Assembly (NCBI RefSeq): GCF_002160915.1
Contig: NZ_NFLM01000014.1
Span: forward strand, 1 to 64,000
DNA from: Faecalibacterium sp. An121
Lineage (GTDB): Bacteria; Bacillota; Clostridia; Oscillospirales; Ruminococcaceae
DNA length: 64,000 nt
Direction: 5' to 3'
Shown here: piece by piece, positions 1-9,166 of the stretch
How positions within the stretch are numbered: the stretch's first letter is position 1
How the letters are laid out: every line of letters starts with the position of its first letter
Translations under genes and position numbers: made by a program
The notes under the pieces: generated by a model
What the model saw: only the letters and a program-made list of their open reading frames with translations
Database searches by the model: none
Told to the model about the DNA's origin: nothing

Positions 1-29
1 AAATCGTTTAACAACATCCCTGGAACCCC

Positions 30-61
30 GAGCTGCCGCACTTGACACGGCAGCTCTTTTT
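30..61 (+). terminator. Rho-independent terminator
   Basis: A perfect 9-bp stem (GAGCTGCCG / CGGCAGCTC) with a 9-nt loop is followed by TTTTTG. It would end a rightward transcript entering from the left of the window. The sequence supports this directly; the gene it serves is outside the window. Confidence 0.75.
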
Positions 62-121
62 GTGTCTAAAAGGATTAGAAAGTGCTGCTCTTATACTGAT
101 GGGATCTGCTGAGACGGGGAA

Positions 122-609
122 TTATGGGGCGGTTACGTATTTCCCAAGACCGAGATCCAGAACTGTATCATTCACCAGCTTCGCAATTCCAGCAAGTATG
201 TGTCCTACAAAGACCTTAAATCCCTTATGGCCGACCTGAAGGCAGTCTATGCCGCCGTGGATGAACAGGCCGCTCTGGATGCCCTGGACGTCTTTGGAGA
301 ACTCTGGGACAAAAAATACCCCAAAATTTCCCAGTCCTGGAGGGACAACTGGGCCAACCTGAGCACCTACTTCAAGTATCCCCAGGAGGTCCGGCGGCTG
401 ATCTATACCACCAATACTATTGAGGGCTTCAACCGCCAGCTGCGCAAGGTAACCAAGTCCAAATCTGTATTCCCCACCGATGACAGCCTGCTGAAAATGC
501 TGTATCTGGCCATGATGGATATTACCAAAAAGTGGACCGGCCGGCGGCAGGGCTGGACATGATCCATGCACAGATGGCGATCTACTTCGCCGGGCGTATG
601 CCTGAGTAA
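122..609 (+). pseudogene. IS256-family (mutator type) transposase remnant
   Basis: From about position 140 the frame reads PKTEIQNCIIHQLRNSSKYV, then YKDLK, WDKKYP, and YTTNTIEGFNRQLRKVTKSK, which is the C-terminal third of IS256/mutator transposases including the region of the last catalytic glutamate. The N-terminal two thirds are absent. Near 555 the frame shifts by one base: the conserved tail MIHAQMAIYFAGRMPE and stop at 609 are in another frame. Upstream of about 135 the frame is also lost. I therefore call it a dead fragment, not a working element. It marks past mobile-element activity next to the AT-rich dGTPase gene. Confidence 0.85.
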
Positions 610-622
610 CACCGCTGTGTCT

Positions 623-725
623 GGATGTCAAGGGTTAAATGAACGGCTTCGCCGCCCTTGACATCCATCCCCACCGGCGTTATGTTGTAGACATAGGCGG
701 CAGACGGTCAAGCCGCTGCCGCCTA
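623..725. repeat. Two strong hairpins downstream of the transposase remnant
   Basis: GGATGTCAAGGG (623-634) pairs with CCCTTGACATCC (655-666), a perfect 12-bp stem. TAGGCGGCAG (694-703) pairs with CTGCCGCCTA (716-725), a perfect 10-bp stem. Neither is followed by a clear T tract on the plus strand. They probably belong to the decayed transposable element (ends or transcription barriers). No gene is seen between 610 and 918. Confidence 0.6.
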
Positions 726-812
726 CATATAAATTTTGCTCTATTCCTGCACTCATTGGACTTTACACAAAATTTGGGAGTGACCCGGCAGAGCTTTTAT
801 ATGTGCCACAGG

Positions 813-886
813 GGTGTCGCTTTAGGGCGGTGAGGTGTCGCTGGCTCTCCGGCAGGGTGTCGCTAAAACTCCGTGCAGGTGTCGCT
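813..886 (+). repeat. Four direct 9-bp repeats, GGTGTCGCT, ~22-bp period
   Basis: GGTGTCGCT occurs at 813, 834, 856 and 878, with start-to-start distances of 21, 22 and 22 bp, close to two helical turns. The DNA between copies differs. Such phased short repeats occur at the ends of some transposons as transposase-binding sites and in iteron-type protein-binding arrays. The neighbouring transposase remnant favours a transposon end, but the family is not certain. Confidence 0.7.
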
Positions 887-918
887 CAGCGTCCGATTTT
901 TGCAGTTTCATACAAAGA

Positions 919-2409
919 TCAACCATACAACTTCTCGTACTCGGAAATCGCATAATGATCAGTCATAGATGCAATATGGTCACAAATTGTACGTATCATA
1001 CTAGCTCTTATCAGGAAATCATTACTGCCATCATCATGCCAAAAAACATCAAAATCGCTTCTAATTTTTCCTGGGCTTACTACAGAAGCAGTTTCATTGT
1101 TTCTATAATTATATCCAGACTTTATATTTTTATCACTGGTTTCAATCATAAACTGCTTAATAGAAATATCCGGCAATTGTTGCGGATGAGTTGAATAGGC
1201 CTGAAATAGTTTTCTAATAATATAGCATCCCTTTTCATTCATTCTTTCCACTTCAGGAGAATGATGAATTTCTGTTTGAATCGCACATGGGAATTTTTTA
1301 AGCTGTTCTTCTATTGTATTTCTTATATAGCCATTTTCATCAAACATATCAAACCCAATAGCCGTTTTAATACGTGCTTCGTCTCCTGTCTTTTGTTTAA
1401 AGAAATCCTCTCGATTGTTTTCACTTAACTTATTGTCTCTAACAATCGTTAAAAGGTTTTGGCTCGAACAATCGACAATGCGGCTCACCAATGTATTTAC
1501 GACAATTTTTGAGGCAAGTGCAACAAATTTCGATCGATCATAATATTCCGAATGAAATGATGAAACCATTTTTTCCATATCTTGGAGATTTTTCTTGTCT
1601 GCCTCATTCATAATCGTAATTAAAGTATCCTTAATGATACTACAAATATGTTTTCCAGATAGAGCATGACTTCGATATGCATCCTCTAAATCATGATGCC
1701 ACTGCGCGATTTCATCTGCTTGTGCTACAACAAACGCTTCAAAAGACCAGGCTTCATGGCCATTATCCACACTCATCGCTTGGGCGTACTCTTTATAGTA
1801 ATTCGGATCACATATTGCACCATTATTTATTTTTTTATAACGCAAATTAGAATGATGCAACATTCCCCAAAGAGTATAATTTGTCAAATTAAGTCCTTGA
1901 TTTCCATAACCAGTCTCTAAACTCGAAACAACCCTCACACTTTGCATATTATGTTTGAATCCATAAACTGTTGCTTTAAGTTTGTCTTCATTACATTCAT
2001 AAGGGTTATTCCAATATTCTTCGTTATCTTTAAAAAATGGTGATTCAGGTATTTTAACGGTATTCTGAGGTGACATAATCTCATTTAGCATTCTTTCACC
2101 AGCATGACCAAACGGTGTATGTCCGAGGTCATGACCTAAGGCAATAGCTTCTGTGAGATCTAAATTTAACTCTAATCCTTGCGAAATGGTTCTTGCAATT
2201 TGAGCAACTTCAAGTGTATGCGTCAGTCGATTACGCCTATGGTCGTTTTCACCCGTCAAATATATTTGTGTTTTACCATCCATTCTCCTAAACGAATTAC
2301 TATACATAATCCGATCTCTATCTCGCATAAAATTGCTTCGATAGGGTGAGTTTAGTGGTTCAAATTCAACACGTTTTGCTAAACCTTCAGGTGCCCGCAG
2401 AATATTCAT
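919..2409 (-). CDS. dgt: dGTPase-like dNTP triphosphohydrolase (HD domain)
   Basis: The 496-residue product has the family hallmarks: FRRMDGKTQ near residue 42, RLTHTLEVAQIA near 61 (first metal His) and GHDLGHTPFGHAGE near 92 (HD pair and catalytic His). Family members remove triphosphate from dGTP or other dNTPs in the cytosol, controlling nucleotide pools; some act in phage defence by draining dNTPs. Length matches the long dGTPase group. The start has a good site (AAAAAGGAGAG). The gene is much more AT-rich than glmM next to it and lies beside a transposase fragment, which suggests transfer. It has its own promoter just upstream. Substrate choice cannot be read from sequence. Confidence 0.85.
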   Translation of the reverse strand: MNILRAPEGLAKRVEFEPLNSPYRSNFMRDRDRIMYSNSFRRMDGKTQIYLTGENDHRRNRLTHTLEVAQIARTISQGLELNLDLTEAIALGHDLGHTPFGHAGERMLNEIMSPQNTVKIPESPFFKDNEEYWNNPYECNEDKLKATVYGFKHNMQSVRVVSSLETGYGNQGLNLTNYTLWGMLHHSNLRYKKINNGAICDPNYYKEYAQAMSVDNGHEAWSFEAFVVAQADEIAQWHHDLEDAYRSHALSGKHICSIIKDTLITIMNEADKKNLQDMEKMVSSFHSEYYDRSKFVALASKIVVNTLVSRIVDCSSQNLLTIVRDNKLSENNREDFFKQKTGDEARIKTAIGFDMFDENGYIRNTIEEQLKKFPCAIQTEIHHSPEVERMNEKGCYIIRKLFQAYSTHPQQLPDISIKQFMIETSDKNIKSGYNYRNNETASVVSPGKIRSDFDVFWHDDGSNDFLIRASMIRTICDHIASMTDHYAISEYEKLYG

Positions 2410-2465
2410 AATTTCTCTCCTTTTTGGTTTTATACTTATTTTCCTCTGTTTTAAAATTCTAATGT

Positions 2466-2493
2466 AATATATGAATATGCTCTCTTTTGTAAA
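2466..2493 (-). promoter_or_regulatory. Predicted promoter of the dGTPase-like gene
   Basis: On the minus strand TTTACA (2493-2488) and TATATT (2471-2466) are separated by 16 bp, about 55 bp upstream of the start codon in an AT-rich leader. This suggests the gene is transcribed separately from the capsule operon that ends at glmM. Confidence 0.45.
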
Positions 2494-2560
2494 AGGCAGG
2501 AATTTTAATAATACTAAAATACACGCTTATGCTGACATAAAGTTTATACAGCCTTTCGCA

Positions 2561-3937
2561 TCAACCTTTTAATTTAATGACCGCAACGACCTCGTCCACA
2601 TACTGCCGGCAGGTCCCCTTCTCCGGCGCTTCCACCATGACCCGAACCACCGGTTCGGTGCCGGAGGGCCGGACCAGAATGCGGCCGGTGTCCCCCAGGG
2701 CCTCGGCCACTTTGGCCACCGCAGCCTGCACATCCGGGTCGGACTGGGCTGCTTCCTTGTCGCTCACGCGGACGTTTTCCAGCACCTGCGGATAGACTTT
2801 GAAGGGCGCAGCCAGCTCGCTCATCTTCTTTTTGCGGGCCAGCATCACCTCCATCATCTTGAGGCTGGTCAGAATGCCGTCGCCTGTGGTGGCGTACTTC
2901 GAGAAGATGATATGTCCCGACTGCTCGCCGCCAATGCGGCAGCTGTTTTTGGCCATGTACTCGTAGACGTACTTGTCCCCCACCGGGGTCTTGGCGTACT
3001 CGATGCCCAGCTCGTCCAGCGCCTTGTACAGGCCGAAATTGGACATGACAGTGGTGACGATGGTATTGTTGGTCAGCTTGCCCCGCTCCTTCATGTAGCG
3101 GCCGTAGATGTAAAGGATGGCGTCGCCGTCCACCACATGGCCCTTCTCATCCACGCAGAGGCAGCGGTCGGCGTCGCCGTCGTAGGCAAAGCCCACGTCC
3201 AGGCCCTTCTCCACCACAAACTTTTGCAGCCCTTCGATGTGGGTGGATCCGGCGTTCCGATTGATGTTCAGGCCGTTGGGCTGATTGTTGATGACGTAGG
3301 TATCCGCGCCCAGGGCGTCGAACACCGACTTGGCAATGTTCCAGCTGCTGCCGTTGGCGCAATCCAGGCCCACCTTGACGCCCTTGAAGGAGTAAATGCC
3401 CAGAGAGATCAGGTAGCCCATGTAGCGGTTCCGGCCCGCCACATAGTCCACGGTGCAGCCGATGCGGTCCCGGTGGGCAAAGGGCAGCTCGGGCCAGTCC
3501 TGGTCGAAAACGTGCAGCTTGCCGTCCAGGTAGTCCTCCACCAGCTGCAGGGTCTCCTTGTCCATCTTTTCGCCACAGTAGTTGATCAGTTTAATGCCGT
3601 TGTCGTAGTAGGGGTTGTGGCTGGCCGAAATCATGATGCCGCAGTCGAAGTCATCCACCCGGGCGATGTAGGCCACGCTGGGGGTAGTGGTGACGTGCAG
3701 CAGGTAGGCATCCGCCCCCGAAGCCACTAGGCCGCTGACCAGCGAATACTCGAACATATAGCTGGAACGGCGGGTGTCCTTGCCGATCACAACGCGCGGC
3801 GGGTCATTGTCGCCGTTGCGCTGGCGCAGCATGCCGTAGTACCAGCCGAGGAAACGGCCGATCTTGTAGGCGTGGTCTGCGGTGAGTTCAATGTTGGCTT
3901 CCCCGCGGAAGCCATCGGTGCCGAAATATTTGGACAT
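2561..3937 (-). CDS. glmM: Phosphoglucosamine mutase
   Basis: Converts glucosamine-6-phosphate to glucosamine-1-phosphate on the way to UDP-GlcNAc, the donor for peptidoglycan and for the UDP-GlcNAc-derived sugars of this capsule. All four phosphohexomutase signatures are present: YFGTDGFRG at the N-terminus, the phosphoserine loop ISASHNPYYDNG near residue 103, the metal loop YDGDADR, and the sugar loop GGEQSGH followed by RPSGTEPVVRV. The 458 residues fit the family. It is GC-rich and the last gene of the leftward cps operon, 25 bp after ugd. The SASHNPYYDNGIK form fits GlmM and related mutases, so phosphomannomutase activity is possible but less likely. Confidence 0.88.
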   Translation of the reverse strand: MSKYFGTDGFRGEANIELTADHAYKIGRFLGWYYGMLRQRNGDNDPPRVVIGKDTRRSSYMFEYSLVSGLVASGADAYLLHVTTTPSVAYIARVDDFDCGIMISASHNPYYDNGIKLINYCGEKMDKETLQLVEDYLDGKLHVFDQDWPELPFAHRDRIGCTVDYVAGRNRYMGYLISLGIYSFKGVKVGLDCANGSSWNIAKSVFDALGADTYVINNQPNGLNINRNAGSTHIEGLQKFVVEKGLDVGFAYDGDADRCLCVDEKGHVVDGDAILYIYGRYMKERGKLTNNTIVTTVMSNFGLYKALDELGIEYAKTPVGDKYVYEYMAKNSCRIGGEQSGHIIFSKYATTGDGILTSLKMMEVMLARKKKMSELAAPFKVYPQVLENVRVSDKEAAQSDPDVQAAVAKVAEALGDTGRILVRPSGTEPVVRVMVEAPEKGTCRQYVDEVVAVIKLKG

Positions 3938-3961
3938 ATAAATTCCCCCGTTTCAGTTTTC

Positions 3962-5194
3962 TCAATCCCGCCGAAACAAATCTCTTGTATAGACTTTTTC
4001 CTCTACATCATCCAAACAGCTGTCATAACGGTTGGCAATAATAGCCTGGCTACGCTGTTTGAATTCTTCCAAATCGTTTATGACCTCACTACCAAAGAAA
4101 GTGCTACCATTTTCCAACGTCGGCTCATAGACGATCACAGTTGCCCCCTTGGCTTTGATACGTTTCATGACGCCCTGGATCGAGGACTGGCGGAAATTAT
4201 CGGAGTTGGACTTCATGGTCAGGCGGAAAACGCCAACCACGACATTATGTTCCTTACCCGGGTCGTAATCTGCACTAGCCTCGTAAGCGCCAGCGATTTC
4301 CAACACCCGGTCCGCAATAAAATCCTTGCGGGTCCGGTTACTTTCGACAATGGCTTCGATCAAATTTTCAGGCACATCTTGGTAATTGGCGAGAAGCTGC
4401 TTCGTATCTTTCGGCAGGCAGTATCCGCCATAACCGAAGGACGGGTTGTTATACTGATCTCCAATGCGCGGATCAAGGCAGACGCCCTCAATGATCTGTT
4501 TTGTATTCAGACCCTTCATTTCGGCATAGGTGTCCAGTTCATTGAAATAGGACACACGCAAGGCCAGATAGGTATTGGCAAAGAGCTTTACCGCCTCTGC
4601 CTCTGTGAAGCCCATAATCAGGGTGGGAATGTTTTCTTTGAGCGCTCCCTCCTGCAACAGCGCTGCGAACGTGTTCGCCGCCTTCACAAGCCGGGCGTTC
4701 TGCACATCGGTGCCAACGATGATGCGGCTGGGATAGAGATTATCGTACAGAGCCTTGCTTTCCCGCAGAAACTCTGGACTGAAGATAATGTTGTCGCAGT
4801 GATACTTCTCACGAACCGAAGAAGTAAAGCCAACTGGGATGGTAGACTTGATCACCATAATGGCGTCCGGATTATATTGAATTCCCAATTTGATGACAGC
4901 TTCGACCGCCGATGTATCGAAGAAGTTTTTCTTGCTGTCGTAGTTGGTAGGGGTTGCAATAACTACAATGTCTGCCCCTTTATAGGCTGTCTCAGCATCC
5001 AGAGTAGCAGTAAGGTTGAGCGCTTTTTCCGCGAGATATTTTTCGATGTACTCATCCTGTATGGGAGATTTTCTCTGATTGATCAAATCTACCTTTTCAG
5101 AAATAATATCAACGGCTATGACCTCATTGTGCTGCGCAAGCAATGTAGCAATGGAAAGGCCGACATAGCCGGTTCCTGCGACTGCGATTTTCAT
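3962..5194 (-). CDS. ugd: UDP-glucose 6-dehydrogenase
   Basis: Oxidises UDP-glucose to UDP-glucuronate in two NAD-dependent steps. [20 protein letters not shown] is the Rossmann start; SPEFLRE lies in the middle, and [15 protein letters not shown] carries the catalytic cysteine. I use the ATG at 5194 rather than 5212 because AGGAGGAGT sits 8 nt before it and family members begin at this point; that ribosome site overlaps the stop of the upstream epimerase, so translation is likely coupled. At about 410 residues it is the shorter bacterial type. With the next gene upstream it supplies UDP-GlcA and UDP-GalA to the capsule. Confidence 0.9.
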   Translation of the reverse strand: MKIAVAGTGYVGLSIATLLAQHNEVIAVDIISEKVDLINQRKSPIQDEYIEKYLAEKALNLTATLDAETAYKGADIVVIATPTNYDSKKNFFDTSAVEAVIKLGIQYNPDAIMVIKSTIPVGFTSSVREKYHCDNIIFSPEFLRESKALYDNLYPSRIIVGTDVQNARLVKAANTFAALLQEGALKENIPTLIMGFTEAEAVKLFANTYLALRVSYFNELDTYAEMKGLNTKQIIEGVCLDPRIGDQYNNPSFGYGGYCLPKDTKQLLANYQDVPENLIEAIVESNRTRKDFIADRVLEIAGAYEASADYDPGKEHNVVVGVFRLTMKSNSDNFRQSSIQGVMKRIKAKGATVIVYEPTLENGSTFFGSEVINDLEEFKQRSQAIIANRYDSCLDDVEEKVYTRDLFRRD

Positions 5195-5208
5195 TTTGCC
5201 ACTCCTCC

Positions 5209-6240
5209 TCATGCGATATAAAACGCTTTATACCACTCCGCAAACTTCCGTAATCCTTCACGCAACGGCGTGCTCGGTTTGAACCCAAAGTCACGCTCTA
5301 GCGGTTCCGTATCCGCATAGGTCACGGGCACATCGCCAGGCTGCATGGGAACGAGTTCCTTATGAACTTCAAAGTCATAATCCACCGGAAGCACACCTGC
5401 ACGAACCAGCTCCTCCGACAAAATCTGAACGAAGTCCAGCAGGTTTTCCGGGTTACTGTTGCCAATGTTATAGATAGCATACGGCGGAATAGGCAGACTG
5501 TCCTCGCCATTTTTCTTTTCCGGCGGCTTCTTCATCACACGGATGACGCCCTCAACAATATCGTCGATATAGGTAAAGTCCCTCTTACAGTTACCATAGT
5601 TGAAAATTTTGATAGATTCTCCGTTCACCAGCTTGTTGGTAAAGCCGAAGTAAGCCATATCCGGGCGACCGGCAGGACCATACACCGTGAAAAACCGCAG
5701 ACCAGTGCACGGGATGTTGTAGAGTTTTGCGTAGGCATGCGCCATTAGTTCATTAGACTTCTTCGTGGCTGCATACAGAGACACCGGGTTGTCCACCTTG
5801 TCATCTGTGCTGTATGGCACCTTCTTGTTGCTGCCATAGACTGAGGAGCTGGAGGCATACACCAGATGTTCTACTGGATAATGCCGACAAGCTTCCAGAA
5901 TATTATAGAATCCGATTATATTGCTTTCTATGTATGCATCCGGATTAATAATAGAGTAACGAACACCCGCTTGAGCAGCAAGATTGACCACAATATCCGG
6001 GTGATGCTGCTCAAAAATACTGTTGATGAGAGCTCTATCCGCGAGGTTCCCTTTGACAAAGGTGTAGTTTTCGAATTTTTGGAGTTCGGCCAACCGCACC
6101 TCCTTGATGCGGACATCGTAGTAGTCATTCATGTTATCAAGACCAACGACCTTAGTATCTGGTTCTGTGGTCAAGATACGCTTGGCAAGATTCGAGCCGA
6201 TGAACCCCGATGCGCCAGTGATAAAAGCAATTTTGCCCAT
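5209..6240 (-). CDS. UDP-glucuronate 4-epimerase (SDR family)
   Basis: A 343-residue extended short-chain dehydrogenase with the cofactor motif [15 protein letters not shown] near residue 7, the [17 protein letters not shown] segment typical of UDP-glucuronate 4-epimerases, the [15 protein letters not shown] serine region, and catalytic YAATKKSNE (Y-x3-K). It interconverts UDP-GlcA and UDP-GalA. Placement directly before ugd fits this substrate. UDP-glucose 4-epimerase activity cannot be excluded by sequence alone, but the DNMNDYYD motif argues against it. Confidence 0.85.
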   Translation of the reverse strand: MGKIAFITGASGFIGSNLAKRILTTEPDTKVVGLDNMNDYYDVRIKEVRLAELQKFENYTFVKGNLADRALINSIFEQHHPDIVVNLAAQAGVRYSIINPDAYIESNIIGFYNILEACRHYPVEHLVYASSSSVYGSNKKVPYSTDDKVDNPVSLYAATKKSNELMAHAYAKLYNIPCTGLRFFTVYGPAGRPDMAYFGFTNKLVNGESIKIFNYGNCKRDFTYIDDIVEGVIRVMKKPPEKKNGEDSLPIPPYAIYNIGNSNPENLLDFVQILSEELVRAGVLPVDYDFEVHKELVPMQPGDVPVTYADTEPLERDFGFKPSTPLREGLRKFAEWYKAFYIA

Positions 6241-6267
6241 ATAGATTCATTCCCCAATCATCAATTA

Positions 6268-7440
6268 TTATTTTCTCCACACCATCTTATTGACCACCCC
6301 GGTATAGCTCTGGATGATCTTTACCACCTTATCTGACACATTTTCGTCGGTATAATCCGGTACAGGGATACCGAGGTCACCGTTTTGGTTCATCTCGACC
6401 GCCACATCCACGGCCTGTAACAGATTATCGGTGTCGATGCCCGCTAAAATGAAGCAGCCTTTGTCCAGTGCCTCCGGGCGCTCAGTACTGGTGCGGATGC
6501 ACACCGCCGGGAACGGATGCCCCACGCTGGTGAAAAAGCTGCTCTCCTCCGGCAGGGTGCCGGAATCCGACACGACGCAGAAGGCATTCATTTGCAGGCA
6601 GTTGTAGTCGTGGAAGCCCAGAGGCTCATGCTGAATGACTCGCTTGTCGAGCTGGAAACCGCTCTGTTCCAGACGCTTGCGGCTGCGGGGATGGCAGGAG
6701 TACAAAATCGGCATATCGTACTTTTCCGCCATCCTATTGATGGCCGTAAACAGCGAAATAAAGTTCTTTTCTGTGTCGATGTTCTCTTCCCGGTGGGCAG
6801 AGAGCAGAATATACTTGCCCTTTTCGAGGCCCAGCCGTGCATGGATGTCCGATGCCTCGATCTTGGCGAGATTTTTATGCAGCACTTCCGCCATCGGGGA
6901 GCCGGTGACATAGGTGCGTTCCTTGGGCAAGCCGGTATCCGCCAGATAGCGCCGGGCATGCTCCGAATAGGCCATGTTCACATCCGAGATGATGTCCACA
7001 ATACGGCGGTTGGTTTCCTCAGGCAGGCACTCGTCCTTGCACCGGTTGCCCGCTTCCATGTGGAAGATGGGAATGTGAAGCCGCTTCGCGCCAATGACCG
7101 ACAGACAGCTGTTGGTATCCCCCAGCACCAGAACTGCATCGGGCTGGATGGCGACCATCAGTTTGTAAGACTCCGCAATGATGTTGCCCATCGTCTCGCC
7201 AAGGTCCGCGCCCACAGCGTTGAGGTAGACCTCAGGATCGGCCAGCTCCAGGTCCCTGAAGAAAATACCGTTCAGGTTGTAGTCATAGTTCTGACCGGTG
7301 TGGGCCAGAATCACATCGAAATATCTGCGGCACTTGGTAATCACCGCAGAAAGCCGGATAATCTCAGGGCGTGTGCCCACAATGATCAGCAGCTTGAGTT
7401 TGCCGTTGTTTTTAAAAGATATCTTGCTGTAATCGCTCAT
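6268..7440 (-). CDS. capG: UDP-N-acetylglucosamine 2-epimerase-type enzyme (CapG/WbjD-like)
   Basis: Non-hydrolysing UDP-GlcNAc 2-epimerase fold: IIVGTRPEIIRLSAVI near residue 17, LVLGDTNSC, HMEAGNRCKDECLPEETNRR, LSAHREENIDTEKNF and DSGTLPEESSFF. In a cluster with capE and capF its likely reaction is the last step to UDP-N-acetyl-L-fucosamine. The longer frame to 7572 is rejected: the ATG at 7440 overlaps the previous stop as ATGA and has GGGAGGAAATGT before it. About 390 residues, as usual for the family. Confidence 0.87.
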   Translation of the reverse strand: MSDYSKISFKNNGKLKLLIIVGTRPEIIRLSAVITKCRRYFDVILAHTGQNYDYNLNGIFFRDLELADPEVYLNAVGADLGETMGNIIAESYKLMVAIQPDAVLVLGDTNSCLSVIGAKRLHIPIFHMEAGNRCKDECLPEETNRRIVDIISDVNMAYSEHARRYLADTGLPKERTYVTGSPMAEVLHKNLAKIEASDIHARLGLEKGKYILLSAHREENIDTEKNFISLFTAINRMAEKYDMPILYSCHPRSRKRLEQSGFQLDKRVIQHEPLGFHDYNCLQMNAFCVVSDSGTLPEESSFFTSVGHPFPAVCIRTSTERPEALDKGCFILAGIDTDNLLQAVDVAVEMNQNGDLGIPVPDYTDENVSDKVVKIIQSYTGVVNKMVWRK

Positions 7441-7964
7441 ACATTTCCTCCCACAGGGAAGCTGCGCGCCTCGATCACTTCCCCCGCCTCTATTTTTTGC
7501 AGTGCGGCAACCTGATTTTCCGCCTTGACGATGGCCCCCAGACAAAGGTGTACGCCATCCTCGATGACGCATCCATGGTCAACGATCGCGCCGCAGTTGA
7601 TGAGGCAGCCTTTGCCGATCTTCACGCCGGTATTGACGACCGCGTGCGGTAAAATAATCGTTCCCTGCCCGATCATCGCCGTTGGACTGACATAGGCCGT
7701 GGCATGGACCAGCGTCAGCAGCGCGCAACCGCTTGCTTCGAGACGGCAAAGCCAATCCATACGAACTTTGTTGTTTCCAAAGGCTGGGTAAAACACCGTA
7801 TCAGCATTCAGATAATTTAGGTAATCCGCACACTTTCCCACAACATCTGCCGCGGCGCTGTTATCGTCTAAAAAAATGATTGGCTCAAACTGGCCGGACT
7901 GGGCCGCCACATCCGCCACCGTACGTCCATAGCCGCCGGCCCCCAGAATCACCAGCCGTTTCAT
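7437..7964 (-). CDS. NeuD/PglD-type sugar acyltransferase
   Basis: A 175-residue protein of the NeuD/PglD family: an N-terminal pseudo-Rossmann nucleotide-sugar domain (MKRLVILGAGGYGRTVADVA) followed by a left-handed beta-helix of hexapeptide repeats (ATAYVSPTAMIGQGTIILPH, INCGAIVDHGCVIEDGVHLC). The family transfers acetyl or related groups from acyl-CoA to sugars. It overlaps capF and capG by 4 bp at each side (ATGA), so it is an integral part of the UDP-FucNAc block, where such a gene is not obligatory. The tail after the helix is short and irregular. Acceptor unknown; N- or O-acylation of the FucNAc precursor is a guess. Confidence 0.75.
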   Translation of the reverse strand: MKRLVILGAGGYGRTVADVAAQSGQFEPIIFLDDNSAAADVVGKCADYLNYLNADTVFYPAFGNNKVRMDWLCRLEASGCALLTLVHATAYVSPTAMIGQGTIILPHAVVNTGVKIGKGCLINCGAIVDHGCVIEDGVHLCLGAIVKAENQVAALQKIEAGEVIEARSFPVGGNV

Positions 7965-9166
7965 TCACTCACCTTCTCAAAAAACGTATCCGGATGCCGC
8001 GGGTCAAAGAGCTCGTTGGCCCACATGACCGTCACGAGATTTTCGGTATCGCTCAGGTTGATGATATTGTGGGTATAACCCGGCAGCATATGGACCGCTT
8101 CGATCTTCTCGCCGCTGACTTCAAACTCGATGACCTCATCCGTGCCAATTTTGCGCTCCTGGATCAGGCCGCGGCCGCTGACCACCATAAAAAATTCCCA
8201 CTTGGAGTTATGCCAATGCTGCCCCTTGGTGATCCCGGGCCTGGAAATATTGACCGACACCTGGCCGCAGTTGGCTGTTTTGAGCAGCTCTGTAAAGCTT
8301 CCGCGCTCATCCACATTCATTTTAAGCGGGAAGCACACCTTTTCTTTGGGCAGATAGGACAGGTAGGTGCTGTACAGTTTTTTGGCAAAGCTCCCTGCCG
8401 GGATCTCGGGCATGAGCAGCGTCTGCGGCTGGGCCTTGAAGGCTTCCAGCAAGTCCACGATCTCACCCAGCGTAGCCTTGTGCGAGGTCGGGACGCAGCA
8501 GTAACGCCCATCTGTCTGGGCCACCGTATCCAGCCCGGAGAACGTACAATGGTGCTCTTTCCCTTCCAGGGCGTCCAGCATTTCCTCTACCAGATCGTCG
8601 ATATAGACCAGCTCAAGCTCGGTGGCAGGGTCATTCACCTGGATGGGCAGATCGTTCGCAATATTGTTGCAGAAGGTCGCCACCACACTGTTATAGTTGG
8701 GACGGCACCACTTGCCGAACAGGTTCGGGAAACGGTATACCAGCACCCTGGCGCCAGTCTCCCTGCCATAGCTGAAAAACAATTCTTCCCCGGCCAGCTT
8801 GCTTTTACCATAATCACTTTGCCCATAGCGGCCGATGAGGGTCGCCTGAATGGAGCTGGACAGCATGACCGGGCACGCATTGCCGTGCTTTTTCAGGGCA
8901 TCCAGCAGCATGGATGCAAAGCCAAAGTTGCCCTGCATGAACTCACTCTGCTCCTTCGGGCGGTTGACGCCGGCCAGGTTGAACACAAAGTCCGCTTTGG
9001 CGCAGTATGTGTCAAGCAGGGCGGGGTCTGTGTCCAGATCGTACTCATAAACTTCACCAATGGACAGTCCTGGGCGTGTCCGGTTTTTACCTTCCGCGAT
9101 GTTGCGCAGATTGCAGACGAGATTTTTGCCTACAAAGCCCTTTGCGCCGGTGATGAGGATATTCAT
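7961..9166 (-). CDS. capF: CapF-type reductase: SDR fused to a cupin domain
   Basis: The N-terminal ~270 residues form an extended SDR (MNILITGAKGFVGKNLV; YGQSDYGKSKLAGEE holds Y-x3-K). The C-terminal ~120 residues form a cupin, with GQHWHNSKWEFFMVVSGRG supplying metal-binding histidines. This two-domain layout is that of CapF/WbjC/FnlB, which acts after CapE in UDP-N-acetyl-L-fucosamine synthesis. At 401 residues it is slightly longer than the usual ~370. It overlaps capE and the NeuD-like gene by 4 bp each. Confidence 0.88.
   Translation of the reverse strand: MNILITGAKGFVGKNLVCNLRNIAEGKNRTRPGLSIGEVYEYDLDTDPALLDTYCAKADFVFNLAGVNRPKEQSEFMQGNFGFASMLLDALKKHGNACPVMLSSSIQATLIGRYGQSDYGKSKLAGEELFFSYGRETGARVLVYRFPNLFGKWCRPNYNSVVATFCNNIANDLPIQVNDPATELELVYIDDLVEEMLDALEGKEHHCTFSGLDTVAQTDGRYCCVPTSHKATLGEIVDLLEAFKAQPQTLLMPEIPAGSFAKKLYSTYLSYLPKEKVCFPLKMNVDERGSFTELLKTANCGQVSVNISRPGITKGQHWHNSKWEFFMVVSGRGLIQERKIGTDEVIEFEVSGEKIEAVHMLPGYTHNIINLSDTENLVTVMWANELFDPRHPDTFFEKVSE

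Noticed and set aside
2912-3730. 272-codon plus-strand frame opposite glmM
   Set aside because: All GlmM signatures are on the minus strand; the plus frame is a codon shadow.
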